A stretch of DNA of 64,000 nt, from NCBI RefSeq assembly GCF_014650335.1, contig NZ_BMUT01000010.1, positions 124,001-188,000 on the forward strand. Reading direction: 5' to 3'. The position numbers and the translations under genes are program-made. The notes under the pieces were generated by a model. The model ran no database searches. It saw only the letters and a program-made list of their open reading frames with translations, and was not told the origin of the DNA. The first letter of the stretch is position 1. The number at the start of each line of letters is the position of its first letter. This stretch comes from Streptomyces hiroshimensis (GTDB lineage Bacteria; Actinomycetota; Actinomycetes; Streptomycetales; Streptomycetaceae). Shown here piece by piece: positions 20,100 through 27,603 of this stretch.

Positions 20100-21530
20100 A
20101 TGGCGGGAGAGACGACGTACCTGGAGCTGTCGCAGGACGGCGGCGGGGCGCACAAGTTCTACGAGGTCACGGTCGCCGGCACGGCGGTCACGGTCCGCTA
20201 CGGCCGGATCGGCGCCGCGGGCCAGGTCCAGAGCTCGTCGTTCCCGACGGTGGAGAAGGCCCGGGCCGCCGCGGCGAAGAAGGTGGGCGAGAAGGTCCGC
20301 AAGGGCTACGCGCCGGCGGTGGCCGGGCAGCGGGCCGCCCGGGCCGTGACGCGCCGTGAGGTGACCTCCGCGCCGTCGACCGCACGGGCCGTGGCCCCGG
20401 TGCTGTGGCGGTTCGCCACCGGCTCCTCCGCGTTCGGCATCCACGTGGACGAGGACCGCTGCTGGGTGGGCAACCAGGCAGGTCACGTCCACACCCTCGG
20501 CCACGACGGCGAGGTCCTGGCGCGCTATCAGCTGCCCGCGGGCGTCAAGTGCCTGGTGGCGGACGACTTCTGGATCTACGCCGGCTGCGACGACGGCACG
20601 GTCTACGACCTGTCCTCCAAGCTCCCCTTCGCCGCCTACGAGATCGCCTCCGACGTCGACATCTTCTGGCTCGACATCCGCGAGGGCGTCCTCGACGTCG
20701 CCGACCGCAACGGCGGGCTGACCGTCATCGACCACGAGGACGAGCACCAGTGGTCGCGCCGCAGCAGCGGCGACCACGCCTGGATGGTCCGCCGCGACGA
20801 GCACGCCGTCTACCACGGGCACGCGCGCGGGGTGACCGCCTACGCCCCGGACGGCAGCGGCGAGCTGTGGCACACCCCCACCTCCGGCTCGGTGCTGTTC
20901 GGCTGGCAGGAGGACCACGCGGTCTACGCCGGCACCAACCGCCGCGTCGTCCAGCGCCTGTCGAAGGCCACGGGCGCCGTCGAGGCCACCTACCAGTGCG
21001 ACACCGTGGTCTACTCCTGTGCCACCGCCCCCGGCGGCCGCTACGTCTTCGCGGGAGACTCCGCCTCGTCGGTGTACTGCTTCGCGGCGGACGGCACCCG
21101 GCTGTGGAAGCTCGGCACGGGCAGCGGCTCTGCGCTGTCCATGCAGTATCTGAACGAGAAGCTGTACATGGTCACCACGGACGGCTCGCTGGTGTGCGTC
21201 GACGCCAGTGAGGCCGCGGTCTCCGCCGCGCAGGCGGGCAGCGTCCCCGTGCCGGTGGACGTCAAGTCGGCCGCCGCCGTGCCCACGTACACCCCGACCC
21301 GCACCCTCGCCACCGTGAGCGCGGCGCCCGCGACGGGCGTCGTGGTCGAGTGCGTCCAGGAGGCCGGCCGGCTGCGGGTGCATGTCGTCTCCGAGGGCTA
21401 CGACCCCGGCTGGAACGTCCAGTTCCCCCGCCACATACGCGAGGCCGGCGCCCGTTACGTCATCGACGCCCTCTCCCCCGCCGCCGGCGGCTTCTACCGC
21501 GTACGGGGCGAGATCCGGCGCCTGGTCTGA
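20100..21530 (+). CDS. WGR-domain protein with C-terminal beta-propeller
   Basis: A 476-residue protein. Residues 5-80 form a WGR domain (YLELSQDGGGAHKFYEV, VTVRYGRIGAAGQVQ), the fold that in PARP1-3 binds broken DNA and relays activation. A basic Ala-rich linker (80-100) follows. Residues about 100-380 hold six or seven PQQ/WD-like propeller blades, seen as repeated units such as DDFWIYAGCDDGTVYDL, YVFAGDSASSVYCF and LYMVTTDGSLVCV. A 65-residue C-terminal domain ends ARYVIDALSP...FYRVRGEI. No catalytic motif is visible. The damage-type promoter suggests a role in DNA-damage response, perhaps as a sensor or scaffold; this is inference. Confidence 0.85.
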   Translation: MAGETTYLELSQDGGGAHKFYEVTVAGTAVTVRYGRIGAAGQVQSSSFPTVEKARAAAAKKVGEKVRKGYAPAVAGQRAARAVTRREVTSAPSTARAVAPVLWRFATGSSAFGIHVDEDRCWVGNQAGHVHTLGHDGEVLARYQLPAGVKCLVADDFWIYAGCDDGTVYDLSSKLPFAAYEIASDVDIFWLDIREGVLDVADRNGGLTVIDHEDEHQWSRRSSGDHAWMVRRDEHAVYHGHARGVTAYAPDGSGELWHTPTSGSVLFGWQEDHAVYAGTNRRVVQRLSKATGAVEATYQCDTVVYSCATAPGGRYVFAGDSASSVYCFAADGTRLWKLGTGSGSALSMQYLNEKLYMVTTDGSLVCVDASEAAVSAAQAGSVPVPVDVKSAAAVPTYTPTRTLATVSAAPATGVVVECVQEAGRLRVHVVSEGYDPGWNVQFPRHIREAGARYVIDALSPAAGGFYRVRGEIRRLV

Positions 21531-21584
21531 TCCCGGCGGCGCTCTCCGCCCTTCCGGGTGGATGCTGGAGGTGGAGGCACCGCC

Positions 21585-21881
21585 ATGCGCACCGGCAACG
21601 AACCCGCCACGGCCCGCAGCCCCCTGCGGCTGCGCTGCGGGCTGGCCGCCTGGGGCCTGGCCTGGGCCGTCACGGGCACCGTGCTCTTCGCGATCACCCA
21701 CCACCCCGGCTGGGCGATCGCCTGCGGCGTCCTGATCGCCGTCACCGCCGTCGACCTGTCGCTGGTGATCCGGCACATCCGGCAGGGCCCGCACTACCAG
21801 CCGGGCCGGGACGTCCCGCCCTACCGGCCCGTCAGCGAGCGCCGCGAACCCGGGGAGGGCCGGCGCGGCCCGCAGCCCTAG
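21585..21881 (+). CDS. Small two-helix membrane protein (DUF6343-like)
   Basis: A 98-residue protein with two hydrophobic segments (about residues 18-40 and 44-63) and a soluble Pro/Arg-rich tail (PYRPVSERREPGEG). The sequence start RTGNEPATARSPLRLR resembles the Streptomyces DUF6343 family as I recall it; the function is unknown. The ATG at 21585 has a GGAGG site upstream. It lies 54 bp after the WGR gene on the same strand and could be co-transcribed with it. Confidence 0.75.
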   Translation: MRTGNEPATARSPLRLRCGLAAWGLAWAVTGTVLFAITHHPGWAIACGVLIAVTAVDLSLVIRHIRQGPHYQPGRDVPPYRPVSERREPGEGRRGPQP

Positions 21882-21907
21882 CCGTAGCCGTAGCCGTAGC
21901 CGTAGCC
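21879..21907. repeat. TAGCCG hexamer tandem repeat
   Basis: TAGCCG is repeated four times plus a partial copy directly at the stop codon of the small membrane-protein gene. It fills most of the spacer to the convergent TIR gene. Slippage here could change the 3' end of the gene only beyond its stop. Confidence 0.8.
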
Positions 21908-21928
21908 ACCGACAGTGAGCCCGGCCGC

Positions 21929-24115
21929 TCAGCCGGGCCGGCCGACCGCGGGGAGGCCGAAGTCGGCCCCGGAGATGTCCGCGAGTTCGCCGACAATCCG
22001 CAGCAGCGGCGTCCGCAGCTCCGTGAGGGCGGCGCGCATGGCCGGGGCCTCCGGCCACGCCTGTTCGTGGGCGACGGGGCTCGTGCCGTCGGGCCGGAGC
22101 GCCTCATGGGCGGCCAGCCTGGGGTGCCAGGCGCTGGTGAAGGGCCGCAGCGTGCGGTTGAGGAGGTCGTCGGCGATCGCGTGGACCGTGCGGGCGTCGC
22201 GGGGCGGCGGCCCGTCGGCGAGGTTGATGCTGTACTGCCGCAGCGTGGAGCGCGTGAACTCGAACAGCGCGTGGAGCGAGCCGAGCGCCTCGCGCAGGCT
22301 GCCGGTGCCGGGGGCGAGCTCCTGGACCCCGATGCGGGTGGCGAGCTCGACCTGCAGGTCGAAGGCGGCCATGCGCTCCAGCTCGCCGGGGGCACCGGCG
22401 GGCGGGACGGGCGTGTGCGGCTTCATCCGCGGCTCCCTCGTGCTCGTGCCGGCCGTGCCGGGCCGGGCTCCGACGCGGCCCAGCGTAGTGCCGTGGGAAG
22501 TGCGCAGGGTCCGTATGACGGCGTGCCGCAGCTGTTCGGCCCGGCCGGGCTCGGGGTCGTGGCGCAGCCAGGCGTGGACGGTCAGCGGGTGCACCGACCA
22601 GGAGCGGGTGCCGGCGGGCGCGAGGAGGCCCCGGCCGCGCAGGACGGCGATCCCGGCGTCGAGGCGGCGGCCGGTGGCGACGTCCGGGACCGCACTGCCC
22701 GGCGACAGGGCGCGCACAGCGTCGTCCCTGGTCAGCGGGGTGGGCGAGAAGGCGGCCGCGAGGCGCAGGGCGTCCATCGCGCTCGGCCCCGCGGCCCGCA
22801 CGTCCCGGACGAGCGCGGCGGTCACCCCGGCGGGGTAGCCGGTGGGCAGGACCCGGTCCCGCGCGAGGACGTCCAGGAGCGAGCGCCCCGGCGTGTGGAA
22901 GCGGTCGAGGAGGGTGGTGTATCCGTCGGCCGCGGCGGAGGAGAGCAGGTCGAGCGCCAGGGGGTGCCCGGCCACGGCCGCGCACAGCGCCTCGGCGGCC
23001 GACCGCTCCTCGGGCGAGGCGGGTTCGGTGGCGTGGGTGAGGAGCGCGTACGCCTCGTCCGGCGCCAGCGGGTCGAGGTCGACGGGGGTGGCGAGCGTGT
23101 CGTACCTGCGGCTGCGGGTCGTCAGCAGGGTGCGGCCCAGCGGGTGCGGGGCGCACAGGCGGGCCACCTGGTGCGTGGTCAGCCGGTCGGGAAGGTCGTC
23201 GACGATCCAGAGGAACGGTTCGCCGGCGCGCGCGAAGTGGGCGTGCAACCGGGCCGTCAGATCCTCCGCCCCGCCCTCCGGCGCCAGGCCGTGCGCGGCG
23301 GCCAGGCCCCGCAGAGCGGCCTCGTAGGGCGCGTACGGCGATCCCGGGCCCCCACCCGCGTCCTGTGCCTCGCCGGCGTCACGGGTCTCGCCGGTGTCAC
23401 GGGTGTCGCGGCCCAGCCAGTGGATCCCGCCCGGGTAGACGGCGGCGAAGCGCGTCGCGTACTCCTGGGCCAGCAGGGTCTTGCCGATGCCCGCCATGCC
23501 CCGGATCTGCACCGGCCGGGCGGCCGAATGCCCCGTGGTGAGCGGCGCGGCGTGCTGGTGCAGACGGCTGTGCACCTGCCAGAGGAAGGGCAGGCGGCCG
23601 GTGAAGGCGGGGGCGGGAGACGGCGGCGGGCCCGGGAGCCAGCGGGCCGGCGCGGCCTCCGTCGCCCCGACGGTGCCGGTGAGCCCCGCGACGTGCGCCC
23701 GTACGTCCGCCACGAGCGCGTCGAGCTGCGCCGCACCCGAGGGCAGCGCCCAGTGCTTGGCGTCGCGGAGCTCCACGGGGTGGATGTGCCCGGTGCCGGG
23801 CTCGGGGTTGACGACCATGACGCGGCGGCGGGGGTCGCCCTCGGCGAGGCCCGCGAGGTAGGCGGCGGTCAGCTCCCACTGGCAGGCCTGGCGCGTCGGG
23901 TAGGCCGCGGAGTAGCACGCCAGCAGCGCCTTCGAGCGGGCCAGGCCTTCGCGGATGGCGTCGCTGATGCCGGCGAAGCCCGCGACGGTGACCTCGTCGA
24001 TGAAGACGTCGAGGCCCGAGGCGAGCAGCCGGTCGCGGAGCGGCGCTATGCGGCGGGCGTCACCGCGGCTGTAGCTGAGGAACACATCCCAGGTGCGGGC
24101 GCCCTGTCCCTCCAC
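21929..24115 (-). CDS. TIR-NB-ARC (NLR-like STAND) protein
   Basis: A 728-residue protein. Residues 8-145 are a TIR domain: DVFLSYSRGD, then the NADase-type segment ACQWEL with the candidate catalytic Glu81. Residues 200-400 are an NB-ARC-type NTPase: P-loop GMAGIGKT (206-213), Walker B FLWIVDDLPD (301-310), sensor TTRSR (332-336) and the GHPLALDL motif (383-390). A winged-helix-like part follows. The last 147 residues form a helical domain that is repeated as a separate protein by the divergent gene at 24199. The GTG start at 24115 has GGAG upstream. The architecture matches abortive-infection STAND proteins; the trigger is unknown. Confidence 0.87.
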   Translation of the reverse strand: MEGQGARTWDVFLSYSRGDARRIAPLRDRLLASGLDVFIDEVTVAGFAGISDAIREGLARSKALLACYSAAYPTRQACQWELTAAYLAGLAEGDPRRRVMVVNPEPGTGHIHPVELRDAKHWALPSGAAQLDALVADVRAHVAGLTGTVGATEAAPARWLPGPPPSPAPAFTGRLPFLWQVHSRLHQHAAPLTTGHSAARPVQIRGMAGIGKTLLAQEYATRFAAVYPGGIHWLGRDTRDTGETRDAGEAQDAGGGPGSPYAPYEAALRGLAAAHGLAPEGGAEDLTARLHAHFARAGEPFLWIVDDLPDRLTTHQVARLCAPHPLGRTLLTTRSRRYDTLATPVDLDPLAPDEAYALLTHATEPASPEERSAAEALCAAVAGHPLALDLLSSAAADGYTTLLDRFHTPGRSLLDVLARDRVLPTGYPAGVTAALVRDVRAAGPSAMDALRLAAAFSPTPLTRDDAVRALSPGSAVPDVATGRRLDAGIAVLRGRGLLAPAGTRSWSVHPLTVHAWLRHDPEPGRAEQLRHAVIRTLRTSHGTTLGRVGARPGTAGTSTREPRMKPHTPVPPAGAPGELERMAAFDLQVELATRIGVQELAPGTGSLREALGSLHALFEFTRSTLRQYSINLADGPPPRDARTVHAIADDLLNRTLRPFTSAWHPRLAAHEALRPDGTSPVAHEQAWPEAPAMRAALTELRTPLLRIVGELADISGADFGLPAVGRPG

Positions 24116-24198
24116 GCTCTCTCTCCTACGGTGTTCCGGCCGATACCTGTCTGCTGCGGCCGGGCCTAGCCTACTGTGGGGGCTCGGGGAGGAAGATC

Positions 24199-24975
24199 AT
24201 GCGACGGATACGCAACGCCGCCGGCCGGGCCAGGCCGAAGCAGATCACGGTCCGGATGGCCATTCCGATGCTGGGCGACATCACGGGCGTCTGGGAACCG
24301 GTGGAGGCCGAGCGCAAGGCCGCCTGGGAGCTGTACGCGGAGCTGGCCACCCGCGTCTCCACCGTCGAACTGGGCCCGGAGGACGGTTTCCTGAGGGAGG
24401 CCCTGTCCTCCTTCTACAGCCTCTTCGGCACCACGCGTGACATCCTGCGCCGCTACGGGCCGGACGTCGCCCCGCGCCGCGGCCCGGGCTCGATCACCTT
24501 CGGCGCCCTGGCGGTCACCGTCCTCAACCAGGCCCTGCGCCCCGTCCTCGCCACCTGGCACCCCCGCCTGGCCGCGTACGAGTCGCTGCGCCCGGCGGAC
24601 GTGGACCCCGTCTCGTACGAGCGCGGCTGGGAGCACGCGGCGGAGCTCCGGGCGGAGATCGCCCGGGTGCGGGAGGTCCTGGTGGCGCTGGCGCACGCCC
24701 TGTCGGAGGTGGCGGGCTCGGCCGACCTGTTACGACCGGCCACAATGCCCTACCCCCCCCCCGGAGGCCGGAGAGGGGTGACGGCGGGTGCGGTCAGTCC
24801 GCGGGTCCGTCACTACGGGTGCGCGCGAGCGTGCGCCGGGCCTCCTCCGCGTACCGCGCGCGTTCCTCTTCCGGCAGGGCCTGCCATGCCGTGCGCAGGG
24901 CCCGCATCCCCTCGCCCAGGGCCTCGGCGTACGCCCCGACCCGCACGGCCTCCCGCAGGCCGACGCGGCCTGTGA
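24199..24975 (+). CDS. Stand-alone paralogue of the TIR-NB-ARC C-terminal domain (3' end uncertain)
   Basis: As read, 258 residues. Residues about 35-185 align with the last 147 residues of the TIR-NB-ARC protein: shared ELATR, LREALxS, TRxxLRxY and LRPxxxxWHPRLAAxExLRP. The ATG at 24199 has GGGGAGG upstream, and the gene is 83 bp from the divergent partner. After residue 185 the frame enters a run of ten C (24753-24762). Beyond it lie about 70 residues of low-quality sequence that overlap the convergent gene at 24794 by 182 bp. With nine C the protein would end at 24781 (193 residues), 12 bp short of that gene. I think the shorter product is the natural one. Confidence 0.75.
   Translation: MRRIRNAAGRARPKQITVRMAIPMLGDITGVWEPVEAERKAAWELYAELATRVSTVELGPEDGFLREALSSFYSLFGTTRDILRRYGPDVAPRRGPGSITFGALAVTVLNQALRPVLATWHPRLAAYESLRPADVDPVSYERGWEHAAELRAEIARVREVLVALAHALSEVAGSADLLRPATMPYPPPGGRRGVTAGAVSPRVRHYGCARACAGPPPRTARVPLPAGPAMPCAGPASPRPGPRRTPRPARPPAGRRGL
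24753..24762. repeat. Run of ten C at a probable frameshift site
   Basis: The homopolymer lies at codons 185-188 of the TIR-partner gene. One base fewer restores a sensible stop at 24779-24781. It is either a sequence-length error, a slippage (phase-variation) site, or a true extension. Confidence 0.8.
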
Positions 24976-25117
24976 GGACCTCGCGGGCCATCTCCTGAAG
25001 CACGTCACCGGCGCGTCCGGTGGCAAGCTGCTGCAGCGCCCCGTGGAGGGCCCGCGCCCGGTCGGCGCTGCGTCCCGGGGTCACGAATTCCTCGAAGCCC
25101 ACATGCTGTTCGGTCAC
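24794..25117 (-). CDS. Small helical protein at the end of the WXG operon
   Basis: A 107-residue, Ala/Arg/Glu-rich, probably all-helical protein with no signal peptide or membrane segment. No family was recognised. It starts 16 nt after the stop of the larger WXG-type gene, so it belongs to the four-gene operon running 26789 to 24794. A chaperone, immunity protein or secretion adaptor would fit such a position; that is inference. Its 3' end faces the TIR-partner gene. Confidence 0.72.
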   Translation of the reverse strand: MTEQHVGFEEFVTPGRSADRARALHGALQQLATGRAGDVLQEMAREVLTGRVGLREAVRVGAYAEALGEGMRALRTAWQALPEEERARYAEEARRTLARTRSDGPAD

Positions 25118-25133
25118 GCGTTCCCCTCCTGTC

Positions 25134-25871
25134 TCAGACCGCGGGGTGGTCGTAGCCCGTGCGCGGCACCGGGAAGGCGTTGAGCCCGGCGAGGGCCTCC
25201 GCGCCGGTCCGGGCCAGAGTGCCGTAGCCGGCGTGCACTTGCGCCTGGGCCCCGGCGATCAGCTGGATCATGCACTCCCACTCCCTCAGGATGCTCAGCA
25301 GCTCCTGGGTGCCGAACGCGGCGGCCGCGACCGCGGCGCTTCCGCCCGTGGCCGCCTCGGCCGTGGCGATGAGGCTCGTGGTGATCAGCGCATCGAGCAT
25401 CGCCCCGAGGCAGTCGCCTACGGCTTCCCCGGCATAGGAGACCGCCTGGGCGACGGCGAGGTATTCGCTGCCCATGGCGTCGAGGGATGCGTGGAAGTCC
25501 GCAAGATTCCCGGCAAGAGCGGAGAAGTAGTGCGCGCCCGCCTCGGCGGCGTTTCCGTCCCAGGCTGCGCCGATGCGCGTGTTCCCGGACCGGAGATTAC
25601 GCGCGATACCCTCGCAGGCACGCCCCGTTTCCCGCCACGCCGAGGCGCACGTGACATAGGCCTTCCAGTCACCGGCGAGGCTCTGCTTGGCCCACGTCAG
25701 GGGATTCTCGCCCACGTACAGCTCCGCCAGTTTGAAGAGCCAGCCGGATGGGGTGAGGAATTCCGCCGCGTCGTTGAACGGCTTCAGCGGGTCGGCGAAC
25801 TCCTCCGGTTCACCGGGCGGGACGAGACATGCCGTCGGCTCCGTCACATCGGGAAACGACGCTGTCGTCAT
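25134..25871 (-). CDS. WXG-type protein, putative type VII secretion substrate
   Basis: A 245-residue protein. The central helical hairpin has a WXG motif (AAWDGNAAEAGAHYFSAL, about residue 105), then a long helix typical of WXG100/LXG-like proteins. A hydrophobic Ala-rich stretch (about 165-200) follows. The N-terminus carries FLTPSGWLFKLAELYVG. The start codon overlaps the stop of the preceding gene (ATGA at 25868-25871), so the two are translated together, as with Esx partner pairs. The C-terminal part has no known toxin motif. Confidence 0.75.
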   Translation of the reverse strand: MTTASFPDVTEPTACLVPPGEPEEFADPLKPFNDAAEFLTPSGWLFKLAELYVGENPLTWAKQSLAGDWKAYVTCASAWRETGRACEGIARNLRSGNTRIGAAWDGNAAEAGAHYFSALAGNLADFHASLDAMGSEYLAVAQAVSYAGEAVGDCLGAMLDALITTSLIATAEAATGGSAAVAAAAFGTQELLSILREWECMIQLIAGAQAQVHAGYGTLARTGAEALAGLNAFPVPRTGYDHPAV

Positions 25872-26185
25872 TCCGCCTCCGTCCCCCGGAGGGCCGCGTC
25901 GAACGCGGCGGCGGCGCCACGGTCGGTGCCGCGGTAATAGCCGGCCGCCGTGGCGAGTTCCTCCGCGGAGCCCTGCAGAATTCCGGCCATACGCTGCAGG
26001 GCGCTCAAGACGTCGTTGCGTAAGGGGCCGTGCCACAGGGACGCCTCTTCGAACAGCCCTCCTGCCGATGCAGGGAGAACGGTGTGCCGCCGGGCGTACG
26101 CCAGTACCTCCCGCATGTCCTCGGCACCCCTGCCGACCTGCCGTGCGAACGCTTCGAGCTGTCCGGGATCGACTCTCAGGACCAT
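25868..26185 (-). CDS. WXG100-family small protein
   Basis: A 105-residue, all-helical protein of Esx size. The turn motif is SLWHGPL (W-x-G) near residue 55, between two amphipathic helices. It starts MVLRVDPGQLEAFARQ, a common WXG100 opening. The ATG at 26185 has AGGAGGAG upstream. No EccC, EccD or other secretion machinery lies in the window, so export would use a T7SS encoded elsewhere. It overlaps the next WXG-type gene by 4 nt. Confidence 0.78.
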   Translation of the reverse strand: MVLRVDPGQLEAFARQVGRGAEDMREVLAYARRHTVLPASAGGLFEEASLWHGPLRNDVLSALQRMAGILQGSAEELATAAGYYRGTDRGAAAAFDAALRGTEAE

Positions 26186-26213
26186 GATTTCTCCTCCTAC
26201 GGTGAGACGAGTC

Positions 26214-26789
26214 CTACGGTGAGACGAGGAGCAGCAGGACGCACACGGCCGTCCCGGCTCCGGCAGCCCGGAACAGCCACATGACATAGGGCGCCGCGGC
26301 TGTCCGGCGAAGTACCGCCCAAGCGGCCCGGCTTTCCCCGACCGTCCTCGCGCGATATCCGACCACCGTGGTCATCACGCCGAAAGCGACCCCTGCCAGC
26401 CCGGCGCAGAAGAAGGCCAGACCGCCCCAGACGTACCGCCAGCTGACGGGGTGGTAGCCGTACCCCTCCCGGTAGACGCGCACTTTCTCGCCCACCACGT
26501 ACCCCCCGCGGAGGCCTGCGCCGTCGCGCACCACCCGGCCGCGGTCGGCACGGAAGGAGCCGAAGCACACGTCATACGTACCGCGGTGGCCGTGGTGCTC
26601 CTCGCACCTCTCCACGGTCAGGGCGCCCTTTTCCGCGACGAAGCCGGCCGCCTTTTCTGCATGACGGACCATCACCCCCATACAGGTCAGTGACAGCAGC
26701 ACGACGCCGACGCCGAGCAGGCGCGGCAGGAGCCGCGGTGGGGGCAGTACGGCGAATGGACTCGTCCCGAGTAATTCGGGCATGGCCAT
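26214..26789 (-). CDS. Multi-pass membrane protein heading the WXG operon
   Basis: A 191-residue protein with hydrophobic segments at about 22-45, 120-143 and 165-189. An outside-facing loop (about 55-115) contains a Cys pair (ERCEEHHG and DVCFGSF) and the sequence VVGEKVRVYREGYGYHPVS. The fold resembles small DUF3592-like envelope proteins, but no family is certain. The ATG at 26789 has GAGGAG 7-8 nt upstream. The WXG100 gene starts 28 nt after its stop, so it is probably the first gene of the operon. Confidence 0.7.
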   Translation of the reverse strand: MAMPELLGTSPFAVLPPPRLLPRLLGVGVVLLSLTCMGVMVRHAEKAAGFVAEKGALTVERCEEHHGHRGTYDVCFGSFRADRGRVVRDGAGLRGGYVVGEKVRVYREGYGYHPVSWRYVWGGLAFFCAGLAGVAFGVMTTVVGYRARTVGESRAAWAVLRRTAAAPYVMWLFRAAGAGTAVCVLLLLVSP

Positions 26790-26975
26790 AAAAGGTCTCC
26801 TCGATACGGCTCGGTGAGCGGAATCGCGGAGACTCTATGCACAGCGCAACAGCGTTGATCACGGGTGGAGCCGGCGCGGGACACCGGCCACAGGCCGTGC
26901 ACCCTTGTCCCGCCTGCCTGCCGCCCGCACGCCGGGCCCGTAGACCCTCACCCGATATGACGAACGCCGTTATGA

Positions 26976-27578
26976 CTAGTGCCGCGCGCTGCGCTCGCGC
27001 AGCTCCTCCCAGACCTTCTCGACCTGGCGCTGAAGTGCCTCGATGGGCCCGTCGTTGCCGATGACGAAGTCGGCCACCGCGAGCCGGGCCTCGCGGGTGG
27101 CCTGGGCGGCCATGCGGGCGTGGGCCTCGTCCGGGGTCATGCCGCGGAGGCGGACCAGCCGGTCCAGGCGGGTCTCGGTGCCGGCGTCGACGACGACGAC
27201 CAGGTCGTAGAGGGGGGCCAGGCCGTTCTCGGCGAGGAGGGGGACGTCGTGGACGACGACCGCGTCCGGGGCGGCGGCCGCCTCCAGTTCGGCGGAGCGG
27301 GCCCGGACGAGGGGGTGCACGATGGCGTTGAGGGCGGCCAGCCGGTCCGGGTCGGCGAAGACGACGGCGCCCAGCCGCGGGCGGTCGAGCGTGCCCTCGG
27401 AGGTGAGGACCGCCTCGCCGAACTCGGCGACGACCGCGGCCAGCCCGGGTGTCCCCGGCTCGACCACTTCGCGGGCGATCCTGTCGGAATCGACGATCAC
27501 CGCTCCGTACGAAGCCAGCAGCCGCGACACCTCGCTCTTGCCGGCACCGATTCCGCCCGTGAGGCCCACTCTCAGCAT
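26976..27578 (-). CDS. coaE: Dephospho-CoA kinase
   Basis: A 200-residue enzyme for the last step of CoA synthesis, phosphorylating the 3'-OH of dephospho-CoA with ATP. The P-loop is GLTGGIGAGKSEVSR at the very N-terminus. The CoaE motifs VDSDRIAREVV and VHDVPLLAENGL follow, and the lid has DRLVRLRGMTPDEA. The ATG at 27578 starts MLRVGLTGG. The PAC2 gene lies 25 nt upstream on the same strand, so the two may share a transcript. Confidence 0.95.
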   Translation of the reverse strand: MLRVGLTGGIGAGKSEVSRLLASYGAVIVDSDRIAREVVEPGTPGLAAVVAEFGEAVLTSEGTLDRPRLGAVVFADPDRLAALNAIVHPLVRARSAELEAAAAPDAVVVHDVPLLAENGLAPLYDLVVVVDAGTETRLDRLVRLRGMTPDEAHARMAAQATREARLAVADFVIGNDGPIEALQRQVEKVWEELRERSARH

Positions 27579-27603
27579 GGGCCCCACGGTAGCGGGCGTG
27601 CGG

